Assembly: GCA_964398195.1 (NCBI GenBank)
Contig: CAYNLW010000046.1
Coordinates: forward strand, 1-9,185
DNA from: RFPI01 sp964398195
GTDB lineage: Bacteria > Pseudomonadota > Gammaproteobacteria > Burkholderiales > Methylophilaceae
Direction: 5' to 3'
Length of the DNA: 9,185 bases
Under the pieces are notes generated by a model. That model did not search any database, was not told the origin of the DNA, and saw only the letters and a list, made by a program, of their open reading frames with translations. Shown here piece after piece: positions 1 to 6,213 of the stretch (position 1 is the first letter of the stretch; each line of letters opens with the position of its first letter). Made by a program: the position numbers and the translations under genes.

Positions 1-13
1 ATGGGTAAGCTTT

Positions 14-49
14 AATTTCATGTGGGTTCACAATTTCGTGTGGAATCAC
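14..49. repeat. 18-bp tandem direct repeat downstream of tRNA-Leu
   Basis: Two adjacent 18-base copies, AATTTCATGTGGGTTCAC (14-31) and AATTTCGTGTGGAATCAC (32-49), match at 15 of 18 positions. The second ends one base before the region complementary to the tRNA CCA end. The pair also contains a weak imperfect hairpin (TTCACA against TGTGGAA with one bulged base) but no following T run, so it is not a convincing terminator. Function unknown; it may be tRNA 3' trailer sequence. Confidence 0.6.
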
Positions 50-50
50 A

Positions 51-135
51 TGGTGCCGGGAGCCGGAATCGAACCGGCACGCCTTGCGGCGCTGGATTTT
101 GAGTCCAGTGCGTCTACCAATTCCGCCACCCCGGC
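51..135 (-). tRNA. tRNA-Leu (anticodon CAA)
   Basis: The minus strand folds as a complete class II tRNA of 85 nt including an encoded CCA end. The acceptor GCCGGGG pairs with TCCCGGC (one G-U), followed by discriminator A and CCA. The anticodon stem is CTGGA/TCCAG with loop CTCAAAA, so the anticodon is CAA, which reads TTG leucine codons. The T arm carries GGTTCGATTCC, and the long variable arm is typical of tRNA-Leu. It is transcribed away from queA. QueA acts on queuosine tRNAs (Asp, Asn, His, Tyr), so this tRNA is not its substrate. Confidence 0.97.
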
Positions 136-151
136 AGCGAAATGAGGCGTG

Positions 152-179
152 ATTATAACAAAGTTTTATTTTATGCGAA
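152..179 (-). promoter_or_regulatory. Promoter of tRNA-Leu, overlapping the queA start
   Basis: On the minus strand there is a perfect -10 TATAAT (152-157) and a -35 TTCGCA (174-179, 4 of 6 to consensus) with a 16-base spacer. Transcription would start near 145, about 10 nt before the mature tRNA, with a GC-containing discriminator typical of stable RNA promoters. The -35 lies on the queA start codon (173-175). On the plus strand the same bases read TATAAC (154-159) and could act as a queA -10, although no matching -35 is visible. Confidence 0.65.
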
Positions 180-1210
180 CATCTGATTTTGATTTTTACT
201 TACCCGATGAGTTGATTGCGCAATTTCCCGCGCAACAACGCTCTGCGTCTCGCTTGCTGTATTTGAATGGGCAAACGGGTGAATTGCGTGATGGGCAATT
301 TATGCATCTGCCTGAATTGATGAGAGCGGGTGATGTGATTGTGTTTAACAACACCAAAGTGATTAAGGCGCGGCTGTATGGCCACAAGGCATCTGGTGGT
401 CAGGTGGAGGCGCTGATTGAGCGGGTGTTGGATAGCCATACTGCGTTGGCGCATATCAAGGCTTCGCGCTCACCTAAGGCTGGGGCGCGTATTCGCTTTG
501 CCGATCAATTTGAGGCGCAGGTGATGACGCGCCAAGAAGATTTATTTTTACTGCATATTGAAGACCCCAGAGGCTGGCTGGAATTGCTGGATCAATATGG
601 CGCTTTACCGCTGCCGCCATATATTCAACACGAGGCGGACCAGGTTGATGATGAGCGTTATCAAACTGTCTATGCACAAGCACCGGGGGCGGTGGCAGCG
701 CCTACTGCTGGTTTGCATTTTGATGAGGCGATGCTGAATAGCTTGCGCCAGATGGGCTGCCAAATTGCTTATGTGACTTTACATGTCGGCGCTGGCACTT
801 TTCAGCCTGTGCGTAGCGAATTGATTAGCGAGCACAAAATGCACAGTGAATGGTATTGCGTGCCGACAGAAACCGCGCAATTGATTGAGCAGGCGCAAGC
901 GCAAGGGCAGCGCATCACCGCCGTCGGCACCACAGTCATGCGCACTTTAGAAAGCGCTGCGCAAGCCAGCGGCAAGGTGCAAGCGGGGGAATCGGAAACC
1001 AGTATTTTTATTACCCCAGGTTTTGAGTTTAAGGTAATCGATAGAATGCTGACCAACTTCCATTTACCCAAAAGCACCCTGTTGATGTTGGTTTCTGCCT
1101 TTGCCGGCTATGACAATATTATGCGTGCCTATCAACACGCGGTGGCTCAACGCTATCGATTTTTCAGTTACGGCGATGCGATGTTGTTAGAACGTCAACA
1201 GTCGCGCTGA
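173..1210 (+). CDS. queA: S-adenosylmethionine:tRNA ribosyltransferase-isomerase QueA
   Basis: QueA transfers and isomerises the ribosyl group of S-adenosylmethionine onto preQ1 at position 34 of GUN-anticodon tRNAs, giving epoxyqueuosine in cytosolic queuosine synthesis. At 345 residues it has the usual family length. Visible motifs in order are FNNTKVIKARL (58-68), LPPYI (147-151), AAPTAGLHFDE (175-185), LHVGAGTFQPVR (203-214), TNFHLPKSTL (294-303) and YRFFSYGDAM (328-337). I chose ATG 173 because the protein then begins MRTSDFDFYLP, matching E. coli MRVTDFSFELP; a GTG at 149 would add eight residues that the family lacks. No Shine-Dalgarno sequence precedes the ATG, and any transcript from the overlapping -10 would have a leader of only a few bases. 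The usual neighbour tgt does not follow; an unrelated exported protein gene lies 81 bases downstream. Confidence 0.97.
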   Translation: MRTSDFDFYLPDELIAQFPAQQRSASRLLYLNGQTGELRDGQFMHLPELMRAGDVIVFNNTKVIKARLYGHKASGGQVEALIERVLDSHTALAHIKASRSPKAGARIRFADQFEAQVMTRQEDLFLLHIEDPRGWLELLDQYGALPLPPYIQHEADQVDDERYQTVYAQAPGAVAAPTAGLHFDEAMLNSLRQMGCQIAYVTLHVGAGTFQPVRSELISEHKMHSEWYCVPTETAQLIEQAQAQGQRITAVGTTVMRTLESAAQASGKVQAGESETSIFITPGFEFKVIDRMLTNFHLPKSTLLMLVSAFAGYDNIMRAYQHAVAQRYRFFSYGDAMLLERQQSR

Positions 1211-1291
1211 ACTATCTGAGCAGAACAGCCTCTACTCAACACACTTTTTCTCTAATCACAGTTTTCTAATTTTAAATTTTGATATCACACC

Positions 1292-2164
1292 ATGACTAAA
1301 TTACGCTTTGTAACTCTGTTCCTATTCGCCTGCATCAGCTCGTCAGCTTTAGCCGATATTCTCGCTGAAGCCACCCCTGCCATTAAAATTGCGTTGGCCA
1401 AAAAACCCACCAGCAAGCCTATGTCGATTGCTTACTATCCTTTGCACCAACGTTATTACATTGCCGATGGCGGTCTAGCGCCTATGGGTGGTGAAAATGA
1501 AGCGCCGATCTCACGCTCTGAAGTGCATATGTATAGCGACAACGGAGAATATATTAAGTCGGTGCGCCCAGGTTACGATAACCGCGCGATTTACTTTAAT
1601 GAACTGAGCAAGCAATTAGAAACGGTGACTTTTAATATCTCCAGCGCCGCTGGCTTCTCACCGAATACAGGTATTTTTTCATTAGCGGTCGATGAGCAAG
1701 GCAATTTAACTGGCAAATCTGATGATATTCATGGCTTTAATCCTGCTTTTGGTGATGCTTCTACCATGCCCAGCTGGGACCCCGAACAGCAGGTGTATTA
1801 CGCCAAACAAGGGCGTAGTAATGCGGTGTGGGTAGTCACGCTGCAAAGTCGCGAGAAAAGCAAAGAAATATTATTAGACTTAAAAGCCGCCGGCGCACAG
1901 TTTGACGATGTGGCCGACTACCATGTGGCGTTTACCGGCGAAAAAGGCAGCGAATTTGCCTTACTGGATATCGACCACAAAGCGGTATTGCTGTTTAACC
2001 TTGAAGGAAAGTTTGTCGGCAAGAGCATGCTGCCTTCTATACTCAAACTCAGAGCGCAGAACCATATCGCTGGCTTGGCTTATACCAATCATATGTTCTT
2101 TGTATACCATGAGCCTGAAGGTGAATTTGGTACTTTTTATGGCTTTAAGATTTTCTCGGAATAA
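1292..2164 (+). CDS. Exported protein of unknown function, possibly beta-propeller
   Basis: I do not recognise this 290-residue protein. It begins with a clear Sec signal peptide: basic MTKLR, a hydrophobic stretch to about residue 18, then SALA before the predicted cut at A21/D22, so it is probably periplasmic. A lipoprotein reading at Cys14 is possible, but LFAC is a poor lipobox. The mature part is rich in short beta-strand-like segments spaced by turns, for example SIAYYPLHQRYYIADG, IFSLAVDEQGNL and KAVLLFNLEGKFVG. This resembles repeated blades of an NHL or WD-type propeller, but that is inference. There is only one cysteine, in the signal peptide, and no catalytic motif that I can name. 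No good ribosome binding site or promoter is visible in the AT-rich 81 bases after queA. It ends just before a strong terminator and appears to be monocistronic or co-transcribed with queA. Confidence 0.85.
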   Translation: MTKLRFVTLFLFACISSSALADILAEATPAIKIALAKKPTSKPMSIAYYPLHQRYYIADGGLAPMGGENEAPISRSEVHMYSDNGEYIKSVRPGYDNRAIYFNELSKQLETVTFNISSAAGFSPNTGIFSLAVDEQGNLTGKSDDIHGFNPAFGDASTMPSWDPEQQVYYAKQGRSNAVWVVTLQSREKSKEILLDLKAAGAQFDDVADYHVAFTGEKGSEFALLDIDHKAVLLFNLEGKFVGKSMLPSILKLRAQNHIAGLAYTNHMFFVYHEPEGEFGTFYGFKIFSE

Positions 2165-2190
2165 CAAAATTTAGCTGGATACGCTGGATA

Positions 2191-2219
2191 AAAAAACCGC
2201 CTTTCGGCGGTTTTCTTTT
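2191..2219. terminator. Bidirectional rho-independent terminator
   Basis: A perfect CCGCC/GGCGG stem (2197-2201 with 2206-2210) with a TTTC loop is flanked by A on the left and T on the right, extending the stem to at least 9 bp. Plus-strand transcripts of the exported-protein gene meet TTTTCTTTT. Minus-strand transcripts of the DUF1097 gene meet a run of seven T. It lies between the two convergent stop codons and serves both. Confidence 0.93.
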
Positions 2220-2237
2220 GCAAAGAAATTAGCTGAA

Positions 2238-2738
2238 TTATTTAGCTAATGCATCTGCCACCTTGCCAGATACCAAGCCAAATATAGCCCCTAACACGGT
2301 TGAGACAGCTACCACAATCACTGGATTGGTGAAATCTGTCGCAGTCACTGCCATATTATTGGTAGCGAGCGCCAAACCTGCTGTGGCTGCATAGCCATAA
2401 ACATTGGCTGGCACTGCAGATAACAGATTGACACCGGCGACAATCACTAAGAAAAACACCGTAATTGCAATATAAACGGCTGCCGCTAGTGTACCCCCTA
2501 GACCTAACGGATCAGAACCCACAAGATTCAGCGCGATGCCGGCCAAAATTGCGCCATAAATCATGCCTACTATGGATTTCTGTAATGCAGCGTTGTCACC
2601 ACCGTTGTTGAAGAAAGCGCCCCATGCAATAAAGCCTACCCACACTTGCACGGAACCCGCCAAGGGACCCAAAGCTAAGAACGCCCAGATACCTCCCAGA
2701 ACAGCAATACTTAAAGATAGTGCAGTTACTTTTGACAT
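2238..2738 (-). CDS. DUF1097 family inner-membrane protein
   Basis: This 166-residue hydrophobic protein resembles DUF1097 proteins such as E. coli YcdZ, whose function is not established. Shared marks are SIAVLGGIWAFLAL near the N terminus and the VGFIAWGAFFNNGG block (34-47), followed by evenly spaced membrane segments. About six are visible: roughly 5-25, 31-44, 53-73, 83-102, 105-126 and 138-158. Loops are short, and the protein ends in a small charged tail (GKVADALAK). An excellent Shine-Dalgarno AGGAG sits seven bases before the ATG, the best in this window, which suggests efficient translation. It stands alone, with a control region behind it and a terminator in front. A small-solute permease role is conceivable but unsupported. 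Confidence 0.85.
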   Translation of the reverse strand: MSKVTALSLSIAVLGGIWAFLALGPLAGSVQVWVGFIAWGAFFNNGGDNAALQKSIVGMIYGAILAGIALNLVGSDPLGLGGTLAAAVYIAITVFFLVIVAGVNLLSAVPANVYGYAATAGLALATNNMAVTATDFTNPVIVVAVSTVLGAIFGLVSGKVADALAK

Positions 2739-2744
2739 ACTATT

Positions 2745-2798
2745 CTCCTCTGTTTGTTTGTTTCTTTGTTAGAACATGAATAGCGACAGGTAAGTCAA
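2745..2798 (-). promoter_or_regulatory. Candidate promoter and ribosome binding site of the DUF1097 gene
   Basis: On the minus strand there is TTGACT (2793-2798, 5 of 6 to the -35 consensus), an 18-base spacer, and TTCTAA (2769-2774) as a modest -10. The leader then carries short AAAC-type repeats and AGGAG (2745-2749) ahead of the ATG at 2738. The ribosome site is clear; the promoter is plausible only, because the -10 is weak. Confidence 0.5.
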
Positions 2799-2831
2799 GA
2801 CCGCAAAAAAAACAGCGACCTTGCTACTTAC
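2790..2831. repeat. Imperfect inverted repeat over the -35 of the DUF1097 promoter
   Basis: GTAAGT (2790-2795) pairs with ACTTAC (2826-2831). After a 2-base bulge, CAAG (2796-2799) pairs with CTTG (2820-2823), and then CGC pairs with GCG. That makes 13 pairs around an A-rich loop. The candidate -35 lies inside the left arm. The hexamer AGCGAC also occurs directly repeated at 2782-2787 and 2814-2819. It could be an operator or an RNA hairpin; neither is proven. Confidence 0.45.
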
Positions 2832-2962
2832 AAAACCGCTGAACTGCATACTAGTACGAAAAAAAAGCTGAGTAAACCTTTTAACACTAAAAAAGTGAAA
2901 TTTTGCAGTTAATATTCTTCAATATATTTTTAACTAACTGTTTTTATTTAATTTATTAAAAA
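2832..2962. other. AT-rich spacer between proS and the DUF1097 gene
   Basis: No gene is visible. The part nearest proS is very AT-rich and contains CAGTTA (2906-2911) and TAACTG (2935-2940) as arms of a loose inverted repeat. Neither strand shows a GC stem followed by a T run, so I see no classical terminator for proS. Transcription from the proS operon may run into the DUF1097 gene or end by a Rho-dependent route. Confidence 0.5.
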
Positions 2963-4678
2963 TTATTTTTTGAGTTTTTGTTGGATGAAATCAACAATAT
3001 CGGTCACCGCCACTTGCACCGAATCTGCCTCAGTACGCGCTTGGTATTCGACCATATTATTTTGTAAGCCGCGCTCGCCTATGACGATTCTTTGTGGCAC
3101 GCCTATCAGCTCCATATCGGCAAACATCACCCCAGGGCGCTCGCCTCTATCATCCAGCAATACGTCCACCCCAGCGGCTAGCAGAGCTTGATAGAGCTGC
3201 TCTGCCACCTGTTTAACTGATTCATTTTTATCCATCGCAATCGGCGTAATCGCCATGCTGAAAGGGGCTAACGAAGTAGGGAAAATAATGCCTTTTTCGT
3301 CATGGCCTTGTTCGATGGCGGCTGCCACAATGCGCGACACGCCTATACCGTAACAGCCCATTTCCATCACTTGGCTTTGCCCTTGCTCATCTAAATAAGT
3401 GGCATTCATGGCTTTGGCGTATTTGCTTCGCAATTGAAAGATATGACCGACTTCAATGCCACGGCACAAGGCTAACTGGCCTTTACCATCTGGACTGGGG
3501 TCGCCCTCCACCACATTGCGGATATCCGCCACCATGTTTGGTTCTGGCAAATCACGGCCAAAATTCACCCCTTGCAAGTGCAATTTAGGCTGATTAGCCC
3601 CGCAGACAAAATCGCTCATGGCGGCCACTGTGCGGTCGGCAATAATATGCACCTGTGGGGATACACCCACTGGGCCGATAAAACCGGGTGGGCAATCATT
3701 TAAATGCGCACGGATTTCATCAGCGCTGGCAAAGCGGAATTTAGCCATGCCATCTAGCTTGCCTAACTTGACCTCATTTAATTGATGGTCGCCACGCAAT
3801 AAGCATAGATAAAACTGACCATCGACCATCACTGCTAGGGACTTCACCGTTTGGCTTAGCGGAATATTCAACAAGGCAGCGACTTCTTCGCAAGTGGTTT
3901 GCTTAGGGGTTTCCACTAATTGCATAGTCTGCTTGCCCGCTGCGCGAGCTTGGCTAGGCGGCAAAGCCTCTGCCAACTCCACATTGGCGGCGTAATCGGA
4001 ATCTGGGCAATACGCTAAACCATCTTCGCCAGAATCTGCCAACACATGAAATTCATGTGAACCATCGCCCCCAATAGCACCGGTATCAGCGCGTACAGCG
4101 CGGAATTGCAGGCCTAAGCGCTGAAAAATATTGCTATACGCTTGATACATCACTTGATAGGTTTGTTGCAGACTCTGCAAACTGGTATGGAAAGAATAGG
4201 CGTCTTTCATGACAAATTCGCGTGCGCGCATCACGCCAAAACGTGGCCGTATCTCGTCGCGGAATTTGGTTTGTATCTGATAAAAATTAATCGGCAATTG
4301 CTTATAACTACGAATCTCGCGGCGCGCGATATCAGTAATCACTTCTTCGTGGGTAGGGCCAAAACAGAAATCGCGCTCATGGCGATCTTGGATTTTTAGC
4401 ATCTGTGGGCCAAAGATTTCCCAACGGCCAGTTTCTTCCCACAACTCTTTAGGCTGCACCGCAGGCATCAATAACTCCAACGCACCGGCTTTATTCATTT
4501 CTTCGCGCACCACAGTTTCCACCTTGCGCAACACCCGCAAACCCAAAGGCATCCAGCTATACAAACCAGACCCCAAACGCTTGATATAGCCAGCCCGCAA
4601 CATTAAGCGATGGCTAACTAATTCAGCTTCTTGAGGAGCTTCTTTTTGGGTAGCGATAAAAAATTGTGAGGCGCGCAT
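2963..4678 (-). CDS. proS: Prolyl-tRNA synthetase, bacterial type with editing domain
   Basis: ProS charges tRNA-Pro with proline in the cytosol as a class II synthetase. The 571 residues align along their length with E. coli ProS (572). Visible are TxE-type GPTHEE (107-112), motif 2 FRDE with RPRFGVMRAREF (139-155), MKDAYSFH (157-164) and motif 3 GCYGIGVSR (441-449). An insertion of roughly residues 224-407 is the cis-editing (INS) domain that clears Ala-tRNA-Pro; the editing lysine seen in E. coli at 279 is kept in TVKSL. A C-terminal anticodon-binding part contains LLDDRGERPGVMFADMELIG. The start matches E. coli (MRASQFF against MRTSQYL). It is the last gene of the minus-strand run, 57 bases after the psi-like gene. 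That spacer holds TTGACT and TATAAA, but only ten bases apart. Confidence 0.98.
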   Translation of the reverse strand: MRASQFFIATQKEAPQEAELVSHRLMLRAGYIKRLGSGLYSWMPLGLRVLRKVETVVREEMNKAGALELLMPAVQPKELWEETGRWEIFGPQMLKIQDRHERDFCFGPTHEEVITDIARREIRSYKQLPINFYQIQTKFRDEIRPRFGVMRAREFVMKDAYSFHTSLQSLQQTYQVMYQAYSNIFQRLGLQFRAVRADTGAIGGDGSHEFHVLADSGEDGLAYCPDSDYAANVELAEALPPSQARAAGKQTMQLVETPKQTTCEEVAALLNIPLSQTVKSLAVMVDGQFYLCLLRGDHQLNEVKLGKLDGMAKFRFASADEIRAHLNDCPPGFIGPVGVSPQVHIIADRTVAAMSDFVCGANQPKLHLQGVNFGRDLPEPNMVADIRNVVEGDPSPDGKGQLALCRGIEVGHIFQLRSKYAKAMNATYLDEQGQSQVMEMGCYGIGVSRIVAAAIEQGHDEKGIIFPTSLAPFSMAITPIAMDKNESVKQVAEQLYQALLAAGVDVLLDDRGERPGVMFADMELIGVPQRIVIGERGLQNNMVEYQARTEADSVQVAVTDIVDFIQQKLKK

Positions 4679-4735
4679 GGGCTAGTGTCCGGAAAAAAAT
4701 CAAAGGCGAAATTTTATAGTGAATCGTCAGTCAAG

Positions 4736-5661
4736 TCAGCTTTTGCTTATTGTGCTGATGCTAGGCTGGCTGGTGTTGATGCTTAACATGGTATCGCGCG
4801 CCAATTGCAAATCTTGCCAAGCCTGACGCTTTGCTTCTGGGTGTTGCAATAAATGGCTAGGCGCGTAACTGGCAATCAATGGGATAGCCTGATAACTATG
4901 CAGCTTGCCGCGCAAGCTAGTCAAAGGCTGTGCTTGATTTAATAAGCGTTGGCTGACTTGCTCGCCCAGCGCGATGATTAGCTTGGGTTGTAACAAAGCA
5001 AGCAAACGTGGCATGGCGGCTAAGTTGTCGCAATGGGCTAAATAGGTATTTTGTGCACGGCTTAACTGTATCGCCGCCAGCATTTTATCCAACAAAGCAC
5101 CAGCCTCNNNNNNNNNNNNNNNNNNNNNNNNNNNNNNNNNNNNNNNNNNNNNNNNNNNNNNNNNNNNNNNNNNNNNNNNNNNNNNNNNNNNNNNNNNNNN
5201 NNNNNNNGTGCACGGCTTAACTGTATCGCCGCCAGCATTTTATCCAACAAAGCACCAGCCTCGCCGCTAAAGGGCTGCTTGCTATCTTGTTGCATGGCAT
5301 CTGTAGGGTCGCCAACAAATAACCAAGCGGCTTGGGGGTCGCCGGCACATTGTAGATAGGGCTGTAAATCGCTCAGCGACATTTGCGCAAAGTCCGCTTC
5401 AGGAGGACTCGCGACAGCGGTCTGCTGTGACGCTACTGATGGCATCGCTTGAATTGTATTTTCTTGTGCTAGATTTTCTTGAGCTAGATTTTCTTGTGCT
5501 GGATTTGCTTGTGCTGGATTGACTGGCGCTGGATTGACTGGCACCGCTTTAGCCTCAGCGCTATTTGCCTCAGCCGTATTCGCCGCCACTGCCTTGGCGC
5601 GTAATTTCCAAGCCGGTAATAATTCCAACACTGCCAGTCTATCTTGTCGCGTTAAGCGCAT
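4736..5661 (-). CDS. UDG-fold protein, candidate Pol III psi subunit; split by assembly gap
   Basis: As printed, the gene is broken by Ns; collapsing the duplicated 55 bases beside them gives one frame of 256 residues. N-terminal residues 4-21 (TRQDRLAVLELLPAWKLR) align ungapped with E. coli HolD 3-20 (SRRDWQLQQLGITQWSLR), the tail that binds the clamp loader collar. An Ala/Asn/Pro/Gln linker follows (about 22-90), then a domain (100-240) like family 4 uracil-DNA glycosylase: WLFVGD, PFSGEAGALLDKML, LLQPKLIIALG and LLQHPEAKRQAWQDL. The enzyme's GEAPG is GDPTD here, its CRPPGNR block is missing, the HPxxLL histidine is lost (APSHLL), and only Cys105 and Cys159 remain, so glycosylase activity and an iron-sulfur cluster are unlikely. 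ATG 5661 overlaps the rimI stop by ten bases; GTG 5670 is an alternative. Databases would probably call it a uracil-DNA glycosylase family protein. Psi is my inference. Confidence 0.75.
5053..5262. repeat. Identical 55-bp contig ends flanking the gap
   Basis: Positions 5053-5107 and 5208-5262 are identical over all 55 bases, from GTGCACGGC to CCAGCCTC, with only Ns between. Joining them through one copy keeps the minus-strand frame (...LDKMLAAIQLSRA then QNTYLAHCDN...). An exact 55-base overlap equals a common de Bruijn k-mer size, which suggests two contigs from one assembly graph that were scaffolded but not merged. Confidence 0.93.
5108..5207. other. Assembly gap of exactly 100 Ns
   Basis: One hundred consecutive N bases, the conventional placeholder for a gap of unknown length. 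Given the flanking duplicate, the real missing sequence is probably zero. Gap plus duplicate adds 155 bases, which is not a multiple of three, so it breaks the reading frame artificially. Confidence 0.97.
5446..5545. repeat. 15-bp minisatellite in the linker of the psi-like gene
   Basis: Tandem 15-base units begin at 5446, 5461, 5476, 5491, 5506 and 5521, followed by a partial unit at 5536. The best-kept unit is TTCTTGTGCTAGATT, and neighbouring units differ at one or a few bases. On the coding strand each unit gives five residues of the type NPAQE or NLAQE, so copy-number changes keep the frame. Further degenerate Ala/Glu/Asn units extend towards 5580. The repeat lies in the flexible linker, where length change should be tolerated. 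Confidence 0.85.
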
Positions 5662-6179
5662 AGCGCACACCCCATTAAAATCGCATCTTCTCTGCCCTGC
5701 TTGGCAGGATAATAGCCCGGCCGCACGCCCATTTCATGTATGCCCAAAGACTCATACAAGCGAATCGCAATATGATTCGAGGTTCTGACCTCAAGAAAAA
5801 AATGTTGCCCGCCCAAGCGCTGAGCAAGTTGCATCATCGATTGCAATAAAAACTTACCTAGCCCCTGACCTTGATAGCGTTTATCCACCCCTATATTCAA
5901 TAAATGCGCCTCGTCTAACACCATCATCAATACCGCAAAGCCGACGATTTGCTCATCTAGTTGCATGACCAAGGCCTGATGTCCGGCCTTTAATGAATCG
6001 CGAAAATTACCTGCCGTCCAAGGGAAAGCCATATTTTCAGTTTCAATACGCAACACCTGCGGCAACATGCTTTCTTGCATCTCCACTAGCGTTAATGCTT
6101 GCTGTGCAGATGGCGCTGGACGGCCATTTGCAGCAGGTGCATTTGCAACAGAGGATCGAGTAGAAGGTTTAGATGACAT
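5652..6179 (-). CDS. rimI: Ribosomal protein S18-alanine N-acetyltransferase RimI
   Basis: RimI is a GNAT-family acetyltransferase that acetylates the N-terminal alanine of ribosomal protein S18 in E. coli. The core (about 30-175) matches E. coli RimI closely: AFPWT (51-55), LDEAHLLNIGVD (88-99), the acetyl-CoA loop RYQGQGLG (101-108), FLEVRTSN (128-135) with Glu130 as catalytic base, ALYESLG-like RLYESLG with Tyr142 as acid, and YYPAKQGREDAILM (157-169). The total is 175 residues against 148 in E. coli. The excess is a Ser/Ala/Pro-rich N-terminal tail of about 28 residues, with composition like the linker of the next gene. If that tail is not translated, a later start would be needed, but no better start codon and ribosome site is evident. 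It lies 34 bases after tsaB and overlaps the downstream gene by ten bases, indicating co-transcription. Confidence 0.95.
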   Translation of the reverse strand: MSSKPSTRSSVANAPAANGRPAPSAQQALTLVEMQESMLPQVLRIETENMAFPWTAGNFRDSLKAGHQALVMQLDEQIVGFAVLMMVLDEAHLLNIGVDKRYQGQGLGKFLLQSMMQLAQRLGGQHFFLEVRTSNHIAIRLYESLGIHEMGVRPGYYPAKQGREDAILMGCALCA

Positions 6180-6213
6180 CTTAATAATCCAACAGGGTAT
6201 TCAACATCGCCGT

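Noticed and set aside
149..172. GTG at 149 as the queA start
   Set aside because: It adds eight residues absent from QueA proteins and lies within the promoter region; ATG 173 matches the family start.
2563..2772. Plus-strand open frame antisense to the DUF1097 gene
   Set aside because: It is a shadow of the real membrane protein gene, with no ribosome site or recognisable content.
4673..4686. GCGCATGGGCTAGT occurs here and again at 6948-6961
   Set aside because: One shared 14-mer in 9 kb is compatible with chance, and the two flanks are unrelated.
4702..4735. TTGACT and TATAAA upstream of proS as a promoter
   Set aside because: They are only ten bases apart, far from the 16-18 needed, so a proS-specific promoter is not supported.
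4736..5661. Gene broken into two partial genes or a frameshifted pseudogene
   Set aside because: The break coincides with the N gap, and collapsing the duplicated 55 bases restores a continuous frame.
4736..5661. Active family 4 uracil-DNA glycosylase
   Set aside because: The GEAPG motif, the CRPPGNR block, the HP motif histidine and the four cluster cysteines are absent or replaced.
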